Origin: Neopestalotiopsis rosae
Taxonomy: Eukaryota > Ascomycota > Sordariomycetes > Amphisphaeriales > Sporocadaceae
Assembly (NCBI GenBank): GCA_023078685.1
Contig: JALGAS010000001.1
Span: 4,588,001 to 4,652,000 of the forward strand
Length of the DNA: 64,000 nt
Direction: 5' to 3'
Made by a program: the position numbers and the translations under genes. How positions within the stretch are numbered: position 1 is the first letter of the stretch; every line of letters begins with the position of its first letter. The notes beneath the pieces are model-generated. The model saw only the letters and a program-made list of their open reading frames with translations, searched no databases and was not told the DNA's origin. Below are positions 34,701 to 46,318 of this stretch, piece after piece.

Positions 34701-35943
34701 GCAATCGGACCCCTTAAATCACGAAATCTTCTGGTACACACAGACACAATAGGATTACCCGCCAGCCACTTTCGAGAATACCCAATTCAGCGATCTAACC
34801 TGGTTAAATGTTCCAAAACTTTGTGCAAGCTAGGACATGAGCGTTTACCCGTTGCGCTTCTGTCTGAAAAGAAGAATACCGGATGAAGGTCCTTGTCTTC
34901 TTATTGGCCTATCCTGTCATTAGTCTTGGCAGGTCCCTGTCCAATGAAAAAGGTAAAGAAATATACTATCAGTACCAGGGTCCGCCTATAATATTCAACC
35001 AGCACGTATTAGACAGTGAGTGGTCTACCCAGCGCTTCGCCATCAACTTATCCACCATATATGCACAGGGCTGATTGACATACTCGAAATGATTGAGGCT
35101 CAACAGCCAAGCTTCTGGATTCAATTAATCTCTGGATCTTTTGCCCACTTTCTTACGCAGTAGTGTAATACTATGGTAATAAGTCTATCAGCGATAAGAA
35201 TAGACTCTATCCCGTCCAAGCGTGCCGGCGGGGCCGAGCTGTCGTCGCATCCATCATGCTGCCATGCGATAATATGACCAGTTGAGAGGGTACGAGGTAA
35301 TGTGTCCCCAGTGGCACGAAACTGTCGTCTGACAGGTTCTTTTCTGGCTTCCCTGCCCACTTTCTATCGGACGATGGGAGCTATTGGGACGTTTGCTTCT
35401 TCGCTTCGCTCCTACGGGAATAGCAGAGATCCAAGGTCGCATGCGGCCAAGACGGCCACAGACGATCCTCTAAGGAGGCGAAAGCGGGCCCAAAAAGCGG
35501 CTCTTGTTGTCACAACACCATATGCAGTCCACAATTCTCGCGACAGCACAAGTTGCAGAACGTTATAGTAGGGCCGAACCTGTCAGAACATGTGTGCGTG
35601 TGTAGTAACGTAGGTGAGAAAAGCGTGTAAGTCGAGTAGAGTGAGTGAGCGAGTATGCTCGTGTGTTGCTGCGCCCATGGCTGCATCGTCTTGTTTGATG
35701 GCATCCGCAGCGCAGATCAAGTCTGGTATATAGATGGTGATGCCGTGCTGATCATTTGTGTACATTTCTCTTCTCTACTCGGTTCATTTTTGCTCATCGC
35801 TCTCTTTCGCTTCTTCTTCATCATCATCAGCTGGCTGTTTGTTTACTTCGATTCTCAACGTCTTTGTATTATTACATTATAATCCACTTCTTCTTATACC
35901 ACCTCATACAGCCTTCGCTTACTCCACGATATCGACGATCATC
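31742..35943. other. Gene-poor island, 4.2 kb
   Basis: No gene is supported between the tannase start and the gEgh16-like start. A 63-codon frame at 34883-35074 begins with a hydrophobic MKVLVFLLAYPVISLG that could be a signal peptide, but the rest is not recognisable. T-rich leader sequence of the gEgh16-like gene lies at about 35760-35940. No transposon protein, terminal repeat or RNA gene was seen. Confidence 0.45.
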
Positions 35944-37094
35944 ATGTATTCTCTTCGCCAGGCTTTTGTCATCTCTGCATGCGTCGCTTTGACTAGCGGA
36001 CAAAACATTATCAGTGCTGTGGGTTCCAAGAGCAGCAACACCAGCGTTGGTCTTCAAGGTTAGCAATAAATATTCACTTCAATATCTCGAGAGTTATGAC
36101 TGACAAGGCTTGCAAATCATAGTCGACCTGACCGATCCCAATGACTTCAACATCATCAGGACGGCCGAGATCTCCTCCAACGTGGTGAACCAGTGCGGCC
36201 GGACCGTCGCCGGGGGTAACATTGATGTCGGCGCCAAGACCGAGGACGCCCTCGCCAACGGCGCCGTCACCAGCGTCACGGCGGGCAGCAGCGTCAAGGT
36301 CACCATGAGCGTCAACAGCACGACCGACACCAACTTTACGTGCGACCTCGACCCCCAGGGTAACGTGGCCGGCGCCACAGGCCAGACCGCCCTCACCCAA
36401 AAGACGGCCAACACCAACACCTCCAAGAACAGTGGCAAGAACAACAAGGGCAACAACAGGAAGCTCGTTGTCAGACACCCCCTGTTTGTCCGGGCCAAGA
36501 ACTCTGCCAGTGCCAACACCATGACCCTGACCGTCGACATGCCCACCGACCTGTCATGTATTGGTGGTGAGTATCCAACTATATACATTCCTACATCAGT
36601 GTACACGACTGACACACGAAATCACAGCCTCTGCCGGTAACGTCTGCACCGTCCGCTGCATCAACGCCGACGAGGTGGGCGGCTGCTTCGCGGTCCAGCA
36701 GACCGACACCACGGCCCTTCCCGGCGACAACGACCCCAGCAACATTGCCACGACGGCCAAGAACGAGGCCCAGAACCAGGCCCAGATCGACCAGAACAAC
36801 AAGGACATTGACGCCGCCAAGGCCGCCATCGCCGGCTCCAGCGCCGACGCCCTGACCGACGAGGGCGCGCAAAACGCCGCCGTCGCCTCGGCCATCATCG
36901 CTGCCGACCCCTCCGTCACCCAGGCCGCCGCCGCCGCCACCAGCTCCGCCGCCGCCTCCTCGGGCAAGTCGGGCAAGTCGGGCAAGGCCGGCAAGAACGG
37001 CAAGAACAACAAGAACAACAACAAGCAGCGTGATCTCCCCGTTGACCAGAGGTTGTCCAGCAGACGCTCCTACGAGCTGCTCTCGGATGAGTAA
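35944..37094 (+). CDS. gEgh16/GAS1-like secreted protein
   Basis: Members of this family (gEgh16 of powdery mildew, GAS1/GAS2/MAS-type proteins of Magnaporthe and Metarhizium) are expressed in appressoria or during penetration. Three exons, 35944-36058, 36123-36566 and 36628-37094, give 341 aa. MYSLRQAFVISACVALTSGQ is a signal peptide. Family hallmarks are NQCGRTVAGGNIDVGAKTED, ALANGAVTSVTAGSSVKV, NFTCDLDPQGN, DMPTDLSCIG, GNVCTVRCINADEVGGCFAV and QQTD. Unusual here are a Lys/Asn/Gly-rich insert (SGKNNKGNNRK, about residues 140-160) and an Ala-rich then Gly-Lys repeat tail (GKSGKSGKAGKNGKNNKNN) ending YELLSDE. The biochemical function of the family is unknown. It sits alone between gene-poor stretches of 4.2 and 2.8 kb. 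Confidence 0.9.
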
Positions 37095-39903
37095 GCGGCT
37101 TGCCACTGCCCAACCAAATTGACCAAGATGTCGTGTATACCTGAGTCGTGGGCGTTGGACAAGTAAGCGAACGGTGTCCAGTGTGGTGGTTTAGAGAAGT
37201 GCTTTTACCTTTTTTACATATTTCCCTTGTTGCAAGACTATCGGTATATTCAAGTGTTGAACCCTAGAGAGCTATAAAATGACGAAAAAAAACACAATAG
37301 ACGAGAAAATTAGCTGCAAACATTGATTGATATATTGTATTATTTGTCTGTGAACGATTTATTTTGTTGAAACAGTATACATCTGAGCAATAAATATGAA
37401 AACAGCACACGATCGGGCGATAGAAGACAACGCCACGCCCGAGTCTCGGCCGAATGATGGTTTGAAGAAGATCTAGCATAGTTGTAGTTCGCCGAAGCAC
37501 TCTGCGTCATGTTGAGCCATTACTCTCGCTTCGAACTTGGACTGGCTCATTTGTGCAGGGCGACATACTTCACGCAGTCCAGGGTGTAAAATGGTTCTGA
37601 AAGAAATCATGGTATAGAGCATAGACTATAGTGACTCGTTGAAGAGATATGACAATAAGCAATGAAAAACGACGAGAGAATCCCACGAGATGTGGTTGAT
37701 TGTATAATTGACTCATGGAGGTTGTGAATGGGAATTATCCAGCTACAAAAACTCCTTGCTTAAGTACTAAAAACAAGACTACCGTGCCTTGGATGCCATT
37801 TCTCGTTCTTGGCCCAACCCATCTTCGGCTGGCGTAGCAGTCGTGAGCAGCACTGGACGGTTGCTGGACATTTACTGGAACCTTTTCAACAAAGGCCATC
37901 GTCTGTGGTTGCTGTCGTGATAGAGACAGCAGCAGGGAAGGAATAGTATGGTTGCTGATTTTCAGAACATACATTCGCAACTTCCTAGACCGATTCGTCG
38001 AAAGCAGAGCGCATGTAGCACACTTGATAACAAAGCCTGAAGCAGGCTTGGGCACATCCATAAAACTTCATGTTATGCGAACACCTAAGTAGTCTGACAT
38101 TATAAGTCAAGACATTATGAGAAACATTGGCAGTCTTCCGACGAGCCTGTATGCATGTTCAATCCGGACAAGAACCAGGTTTTTACAATACGGCACAAAT
38201 GCTACAAATCAGTATGACCGTTTTGGGGGTGATCGACACAAACGTGGCGATTGGTCTGCGCTTGGGGCGGTGCTGAACACTACTTTCAAATACTTCCATT
38301 GATCGACAGGTCGTCATGTCTCATCCAATCGATGGGGGGTTCACCTCGGTCGAGAAAGCGGGAGTAGCCGTCATGGGTGCGCCTAGATATACCATAGTAC
38401 CCGTGTATGCGTGATGGTGGGATCATGTGCGACAAGACCCCGGACGCCTCACCTCATGTGCCCAGGTGAGGGTGGTGAGATTTGAGCCCCCTCATTCGCT
38501 GCGTTGGCGCACACCCTGGAGATGCATGCTAACAGGCGCTTAAAAGGAGTTGTCCAGCAGGCTTTTTGTAATAATCTCGTAGACGTACAATATTCTCATC
38601 AAGTGATTGACTCATTCATTCAATAATTCACAAGAGGTGCGAAAATGAGTCCATTATTAACTACACAATACGGATTTGATTAACTCTCCGGTTATCTATT
38701 TCCGGTTAACCCCCCATTGCTGTTCTCGGCAATCATATACGTATGTGTGTTGTGCGCAGCGCCTCTATCGTGAAGAAGAAGAAAAAAGAGAAGAAAAGAA
38801 GACGCCTAGAGGTTATAGAAACTGTTCACGGCTGAAGAGGATAGTTAAGAATAAGACAGGGAAAGGATGGGGGAGGAGGGGTGAAAAAGGACAATAAGAG
38901 ATCCTGGTTTTCCGTTCGGTGTCCCGAACGGCCATCCTCCGGAAAATACAACAAACAGATGCTGAAGTTTTACCTGACCAGTTCACTCCAGAGTGACAAC
39001 TAAATCAATCGGCCACCGCAACAGCTTTCGCGTTCTGATGAACGTAGGGGACTTTAATTTCATTGACATACCTTTCTTCCTACTTCGGAAGAAGAATTGA
39101 CTTCCATTTGTAGGTTCTATCCTACATCTACCCATTAGCAGAATTGTGGCGAAGAACCTTGGAGTTCATTTTGCAGTAATGGGTTGAGCATGACAAGCCT
39201 AGTAGGGTGACTTACAGAATGACAAACAAAACAACCGGGCTACGCGTAGTGTTTGCGACCGTTGATTGTCTCCCATGAACTCCTTGAGTTTGTTCAAGCA
39301 AGTGGATAATACCTCTGCGGTGCTGCTGCATATGAAACCTTGCACTATTGTCACCTTGAGCGCCTTCGCCTCTTCTGTCAAGAGTATTGCTATGTCGCTG
39401 TGTCACTCAAACTACATACTCGGCCCATAAACATCAATAAATGACTACTCTTTTATATAGTGTTGTAGCATATTGTGTTCTTAATTCGGCCTATAAATAA
39501 GACTTCCCAGAAGATTCAAGGAAGAAAAGAAATCGACGCAACCCCCGGCTCACTGTGCGCTGTAATACCTGTGACTTACTCTGTTTAACTCACCGAGAAA
39601 TACGTTCGAGGTTTCCTATTGGCGCCACTAGGCATCGTGAGTCGTCTTCGTCCCTCATAGCGCAATACATCAAGTTTTGACATGAGTGAGGAGCCATGCG
39701 CCAAGTATCAAACGGAAGGCGCCCATCAGACGCGCACCTTTTCATTGTTTTCATCCTTCACTCCCTCCTCGACTCAATCCCATTCTCCATCATAATAAAA
39801 TCGTACTAAAGTCTATTTATTTTCAAAGACAAAATATCAAGTATCACGTCTTTTCGCTCCAGAAGCGTTTACATCAGCAGACTGTCCACAAGGATTATTA
39901 GCC
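37095..39903. other. Gene-poor stretch, 2.8 kb
   Basis: It lies between the gEgh16-like gene and the Fic gene. AT-rich with an A/G-rich tract at about 38773-38886. I see no gene, transposon protein or RNA gene. Confidence 0.45.
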
Positions 39904-41097
39904 ATGGTTTTTTCCCCAGAAGAGTTGGCCCATAACAGAATGTTGCGGTTACAGGACTGCATCAGGAGCAACTGGCCCGCCATAACAAAGAACGTCCATA
40001 TGGAGCACATGGATGATGTCTACAGCGTCATCCCTTTCTCCGGCGAGGGCCCTTCGGAACTTTTCGAAAAAGCTTCAGGGTGGCTTAGCTTGTTACATAG
40101 CCTCCCGCAAGACCAGAAGAGTCGTGTCGATGTCATCGAGCGGCAACTGCGACTTTCCATGATTGACGCTGTTTTTGGAAGTAATCAAATAGACGGCGCT
40201 GGACTCGATCCCCACATGACTGCTGGACTTTGTGATCGTGTCTTTGGAGGCGAGGATGTCAAAATCATTAACGAGAACACCCCCGGCTACGAGACAATGC
40301 TTCATTTCGAACTTTGCGCCCATTTGGGCATTGGAGAAGACAATGTCATGATTCACGACCGGGCATCCTACATCCGCAAACGGACAGAAGTGGTCAATCA
40401 TGCCAAGGCATTCCTGTACATAATCGATCAGGTTGTTTCGCTGGACTTGCCAATCACGCAGAGGTTGATCACAACGACTCACATGATCTTGTGTCAAGGT
40501 ACGCTTATCCTGACGAAGTTGGGCTTTGTCACGAAGCCTAGAGACTACACGGGCTTCTACAGAAAGATTCACGTTGGAGCCGGCAATACTAGAACGCAAC
40601 TTTCTGTTCTGTTCCCCCTTTTTTCTGAATTTTTGTTGGCAAATCTTTCCCCTTATTGGTGCTACACCGACTCTGAGCAGACATGGTCAAAAGAACTCAT
40701 CAGAAGTCATTCATCAACTTGAAAAGGAGATTGCTAACTGTTTATTCAAGTGTTTACGCCGCCGTCAAGAGTCCCCGAAGCCATGATTTCCGTGATTGCC
40801 GAATTGAACCAAGAGCTCGAGTATGCACGACAGCACAACCACAATCAAATCGACCCTTTCGCATTAGCTGCCAAATATTCCATGCGATTCGCGAAGATAC
40901 ACCCATTCCAAGATGGCAATAGTCCCATGAGTCGTCTGATTCTCAATGCAATCTTGTGCAAATACACTGGAATCGTGGTGCCAATCGGCGAGGACCAGGA
41001 AGACAAGGACGCATATCTCAACCTCACGGGATTGCACCATGGGGAATATGCAACTTTTGTCCTAAAGAAGACTGAGGTACGCTTGCGAAGCCTTTAG
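39904..41097 (+). CDS. Fic-domain protein with altered Fic and inhibitory motifs
   Basis: Fic enzymes usually transfer AMP or similar groups to protein hydroxyls. The first part (from ATG 39904) has IERQLRLSMIDAVFGSNQID and HAKAFLYIIDQVVSLDLPIT, the last part (from 40751) MISVIAELNQELEYARQ and the Fic loop region. The canonical loop HPFxDGNGRxxR reads HPFQDGNSPMSR: the catalytic His, Asp and Asn remain but the Gly-Arg that holds the nucleotide phosphates is Ser-Pro. The inhibitory (S/T)xxxE(G/N) motif reads SNQIDG, with Asp for Glu. The exon junction is unclear. A good branch site (GCTAAC) and acceptor lie at 40750, but no strong donor follows HVGAGNTRT; the best in-frame donor near 40715 leaves about 30 odd residues. 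It may be a divergent functional protein or an early pseudogene. Confidence 0.75.
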
Positions 41098-43368
41098 CAG
41101 AGGCTCTCGGGAAATGTATAATCAAAACCTCTTATTTCGTCATTCATCGTCTGTAATTCACTGTCTCTTTCATGTCGATTCTTGTGTCGTTTCCTGCAAA
41201 AGTCTATTACTCACACTCGAATCAAAATTACCGATCAATACAATGTCGGCAGTTGTGCGCGCAGACATTTGCTGAGTCAGTATGCCTGCTTCCTGGAGAC
41301 TTGACAGGCGTCAGTGGTGGGCAATTGGCAAAAATTGGGCAATATTACACATCAGGGGCAAACGTTATTCCATCGAGGTTTCAGACGCTCAAACCTGGGA
41401 TTAGGATAGAGTGTAGCTGCTGCATGTGAATGGGGACACCAGAGCCAAGGAGAAGAATTCGAAACAAGTGCACATGATAGACTAAAAAAGATTTTTTTTA
41501 TTTATTTCCAAGGGGGTGGGTACAACAAGCGCATCGTGGAGCATGGCCATGTTGAGGTTCGTATAATATCCATCCATTATCCCTCCAGCAAGTCGAGGCT
41601 GGGGCCAAGTCTGTTCGGTGGAAATGACGACACTGGAGAGGTTAGTGGAGGAGCAACGAAAATACAGAGTACGTTAGGCGAGGTAGTAGGGATGTATAAA
41701 TTTCAGCTTTGGCGTATGTAATTCGTCTGTCTGCATTCAACTTGATTGATTGCGTGCTTCCCGCCCGTCCTGCCGAGTCAGCATTTTGACATGTATTGCT
41801 GACCTCAGCAATTCGAATACTACATGCGACATACTGCAAGTAACACTGAAATTGATTGACCACAACATGTCAAAATGCGGCTGGTCCTGATCGGCATGGG
41901 GAAAATGTATGTCTGTTGCAAATGATCGATCAATCAAAATGTGCCAAACTGCAACAAGAACCATACAGCCAGCCCAGGTAGGTACAGCATGTACATTGGA
42001 TCTACCCAGTGCCTAATCTGGCCGCTTTGCAAAGAAAGCACCAGTAGGACGTTTCGGGTCGTCTAGGCCCCCAAAGGAGGTTCGTTCCGCTGCCAGTGCG
42101 CACTGGGCCTTGGCTAGACGGGAGAACCGACAGAAGCAACAAGCGTCTGTCGCGCCAGCCAGCAGCCCAGTCGAGCCAGTGGGTGTCGATTGAAAGTACC
42201 TAAGCGTACCTTTCCCTAAAGCAGTGCGCTGCAGCTTTTATGCCCAGCTGATTGCGAAAGGTGGAAACCAGCGAATTCAACCCCCCCGCCATACCCGCCT
42301 AGTCCATACGTGCAGCGACAGAACTCGAGCCGGTAGCCAGCCAACAAGCATCAGCGCCAGCGGTCCGGGGGAAGTGTCAGCCAGCCGATCTCTGCAAAGA
42401 AGAGCACTGCACTGGAAGTAAGAGAGAGAAAAAGGGACTCCACGGTACATTGCATTAGCCAGACGGGCATAACCAGGACAGGACCAGACCATGACAGCAG
42501 GACTGGACCTTGGGCTTGAGCTTTTCCTTGGGCTGGACTGGACTTGGACTGGACATGGCCTTGGGACTTGACCCCAAACTTTGCTTTCCTGCCTCTGCCC
42601 TTCTCCCCCGTTCGCTCTCGCTCGCTCATTCGACCAAAAGCAACGCCCAGTCGCATTGTTCATCTCCATCCCCATTCTCCGTTCTTTTTCGAGTCTCGCC
42701 CGCCCATTCCCTCGCCAATCTTCGACGTCCCTTTTTTTGTTCGATACTGTACCGTCTGTGTCGAATACCGGGCATCTCGACAGCCGATACTGTCAAGAAA
42801 AAGAAGAGAGACCTCGTACTTTACATATCCATTTATCCAAACAATATACACTGCGGATACTCGACTTTTGTGGCGCCTCACTGCATCCTCTCTTCTGCTC
42901 CGTTCCTATTCGAGCCCCACAGATCCATGCCTTGAACCCATCACCGATCGCCTCTCTCTTAGCGAACATTGATCACGTTAGTGCCGGCCACCGCTGACCT
43001 GACTGGGCACCTCGAGGTACGCTGCCCTTTTGTTCCTCTTTAGCATCATCCCCGTCTTCATCTCTCGAACCTTGCCCTTGCAACCAGAGGCACCCATATA
43101 CAACAACACCATAAATCGCAGGCGCCCAAACCAAAAAGCCGACAACTCTGAACAATACGTAATTGTTGTTCGGGTTGCACAAAACAGCACGAGACATTCA
43201 TCTGATCTCCAGCGGTTACTGATGCTCTCGTAGAGACTTGTCGGCCAAACAAAGTCGTACCGGTCCAGGCCATAGCCTGCCTTGATTATCGATCGGTTCA
43301 TGCGCAGTCGACCCTTTGCGTCCGCCTGCCACGACGACGCCGCTGCAACATCTCGGCGGTAGCAAAGA
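41098..43368. other. Long upstream region of the F-box/WD40 gene
   Basis: About 2.3 kb. The last 700-900 bp are C- and T-rich with several short ATG-started frames (for example from about 42510 and 43030), as expected of a long 5' UTR with upstream reading frames. A locally repetitive ggactggac / cttggg segment lies at about 42500-42570. No protein is supported. Confidence 0.45.
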
Positions 43369-45439
43369 ATGGCTGGATACAGTCGCGCATTAAGTTTCTC
43401 GGAAAGTAGAGGAAGCGTAATGGGGGACGAAATGACCCTGAACACGACCAGCGGTCCAGTGAATCACAGGATGGACAAGATGGCACAACCGAGGCCGAGG
43501 GGGCCACCGACGCCCAGTATGAGCACTCCTGCGCCAGACTTTGACCAGCAGCAGCAGCAGCAACAGCAGCTTACCGGCTCACCCCCGCCGCCTCCCACAC
43601 CGGCTGCTTCTCCTGGACCAGCGCACCCCCAGGCGGACTGGAGCGAGGCCGCCGAGGACGAGGACTTCTTTCTCGCCCACGTTCGTCAACATTTTCAAAC
43701 TTGCTCCGGGCCACAGCGGAATCGACTTCTGGCTGACCTCTTGAACATGTGCACGACCCAGCAACTAAGTTTTGTACATCAGTTTGTGAGCCCTCTGCTC
43801 AAGAAGGACCCTTTCACGAGTTTGCCGGACGAACTGTGCCTTCGGATATTGTCTTTCATCGACGACCCCCTAGTCTTGGCCAGGGCTTCTCAAGTTTCCC
43901 GGAGGTGGCGAGATCTGTTGAGTGACGACGTGACATGGAAGAACCTGTGCGTCAAGCACGACTACGGGCGCAGATTGTCTGAAGTATATCACGGTGTGCC
44001 CAACCATGCGCCGACTCGGCCTGGCCTTCACCCATTGGGCGAATCGGATCAACCCAACCACAGCTTTCCAGGAGCTTACCGACCGGCACCGCCCATGCAG
44101 CAAGTGTCGAGGAGTTTTGACGGCACAGATCGCCCAAAGCTTCGATCTTACAAATCCCATTTCAAGCAGAGATACTTGGTGGAGTCGGCATGGCGCACTG
44201 GAGGTCGCAACACCATCCGCACCATTACGCAGGATGGCAGGGTCGTGACTAGCTTGCACTTGACGCCCAAGTATATTGTTGTGGCTCTGGATAACGCCAG
44301 GATTCACGTCTTTGATCGTGAAGGAAATGCGTTGTGGACTTTGCAGGGTCACGTTATGGGCGTGTGGGCCATGGTTCCGTGGGATGACGTGCTCGTGAGC
44401 GGTGGTTGTGATCGTGACGTCCGAGTCTGGGATATGCAGACGGGTCAATGCCTGCACACCCTTCGCGGCCACACCTCAACCGTGAGATGTCTTAAAATGT
44501 CAGACGCCAACACGGCCATCTCAGGATCGAGGGATACGACTCTTCGAGTCTGGGATATTCGAACAGGCGTTTGCCGCAATGTTCTGGTCGGTCACCAGGC
44601 CAGCGTACGATGTCTCGAGATCAAGGGGGATATCGTAGTCTCCGGCAGTTATGATGCAACAGCCAAGATTTGGAGTATCTCGGAGGGCAGGTGTCTGCAC
44701 ACTTTGAGCGGACATTTCAGTCAGATTTACGCCATCGCATTTGATGGCCAAAGGGTTGTCACGGGCTCGCTCGATACTAGTGTTCGCGTCTGGGATGCCC
44801 ACACTGGCGAGCCTGTCGCTGTTCTGCAAGGACACACTTCACTTGTCGGCCAACTGCAGCTGAGAGGAAACACTCTTGTGACCGGAGGTTCAGATGGCTC
44901 AGTCAGGGTCTGGTCACTGGAAAAGATGTGTCCCATTCACCGACTCGCAGCCCATGACAACAGCGTCACGAGCCTGCAATTTGATGATACGCGCGTTGTC
45001 AGCGGTGGTAGCGACGGCCGAGTCAAGATATGGGATGTCAAAACCGGTCATCTTGTCCGAGAACTGATCACAGGTGTGTATATATTCGCTTCTCGACTGA
45101 CTCTTTTTTACTAACTGGTAAGCAGCTGAATCTGTCTGGCGTGTTGTGTTCGAGGACGAAAAGTGTGTGGCTGTAGCGAACCGGGGGAACCGCGTCATGA
45201 TGGAGGTCTGGTCATTTTCTCCTCCCGAGGACGTGTATTCTGATCGTCCTGTATCCTTCCCCCAAGCCGCAGAGAAAGAACCTGCAAAGTCCCTGAATCT
45301 CGACTATCGACGCTCCACTCTGGGCTTGCCGAGCATCATCCCGACGACTGACGACGAAGATGTCGACATGAGAGACGTCGCAGCTGCGACAGCCTCTACT
45401 CATACCACAACCTTTTTCCATGACGAAGAGGAACAATAG
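43369..45439 (+). CDS. CDC4: F-box/WD40 protein, Cdc4/Fbw7-like SCF substrate receptor
   Basis: It recruits phosphorylated proteins to an SCF ubiquitin ligase. Exon 1 is 43369-45073 and exon 2 is 45126-45439, for 672 aa; the intron has a TACTAAC branch site. The N-terminal part is disordered, with an eight-Gln run and a Pro-rich stretch. The F-box (about residues 148-193) reads FTSLPDELCLRILSFIDDPL, followed by ASQVSRRWRDLLSDDVTWKN. A linker with HFKQRYLVESAWRTGGRN precedes WD40 repeats (from about residue 320): LVSGGCDRDVRVWDMQTGQC, AISGSRDTTLRVWDIRTGVC, VVSGSYDATAKIW, VVTGSLDTSVRVWD, LVTGGSDGSVRVW and VVSGGSDGRVKIWD. The substrate-binding Arg residues are present. The last exon encodes an acidic tail. 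The clock protein partner FWD-1 of Neurospora belongs to this general group, but orthology is not tested here. Confidence 0.92.
43546..43569 (+). repeat. CAG/CAA repeat coding eight glutamines
   Basis: Eight consecutive Gln codons (five CAG, one CAA, two CAG) lie in the disordered N-terminal region of the F-box/WD40 gene, just before a Pro-rich stretch. Confidence 0.95.
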
Positions 45440-46318
45440 TTTCCAGGTTAGCCACTCACTGGTCAGGCTGACCGGGAGGACTCTTCCAGCAAAACATACC
45501 ACATTCATTGGTTGGTGAGGACAAGGGAAGGTTACATACACTTTGACGCTTCATCATTTGTCAAAAGCAGTAAGCATACTTGGCACAAATTGCATGGCTA
45601 GGCGTTGGCAACAAACGAGATTGGCATCATTTTACCTCTCGGAGCATGAAATCGTTTGGAACGGGAATTTGAATTTTTCAACATAGACGCGAGGAGGTTT
45701 CGCGCGTGGCGTTTTTCACCAACAGGAAGGATGGGCATGGATACCAGACTTTTTTTTTTTTCATCTTTTTTTAATGTGAACAACGCCGGGATGCTTGGCG
45801 CTTAGGCCGTTCAGTATTATCGGCTTACTTCAGTAAAACCATATGTTTGACTATATTGATATATAAGCAAATCTTGTCAAGTACCTAGCATTGTCCTCGT
45901 GACCACTGTGAACGTGATATGTCAGGAGGAATCCTACACAGCAAATGTAATAGCGCAAGGAACAAATATAGACTCCTGCTTCAATTATGGCTCATTATGA
46001 CATTTGCATTTTCGCCTCGTAACACAAGGGTATATACGCACTATCGTACAAAAAAGCGTATCTATATATCCCCATGCCGTCTCGTAACGTGACCTGCCAT
46101 AATCGGATCGTGGTAGTACAGTATCAAGACATACATGAATTTCCCTTTTTTTTTCTGTCTCTGATTCCGCCATCAATATATCGAAAAAACGAAACATCCG
46201 GCCTAGAAGAACGCCGCCGTGTCTATATTGCCTTCAACTCCCAAGAAAAATTGTTCTCATACATCTTTTTGATAGCTCGTTTCAAGGAATTATACAACCA
46301 TGGCAACACACACAAAGT
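45440..46318. other. Convergent intergenic region
   Basis: About 880 bp lies between the stop codons of the F-box gene and the ZIP gene. A T-run of ten to eleven lies near 45750 and another near 46146. No gene is supported. Confidence 0.45.

Noticed and set aside
34883..35074. 63-codon frame with a hydrophobic N-terminus resembling a signal peptide
   Set aside because: No cysteine pattern or family resemblance, and such frames occur by chance in AT-rich DNA; not enough to call a small secreted protein.
42277..42997. Several overlapping 100-140 codon frames on both strands before the F-box gene
   Set aside because: They are low-complexity, Ser/Pro-rich translations of a C- and T-rich leader and mutually overlap; none has a recognisable domain.
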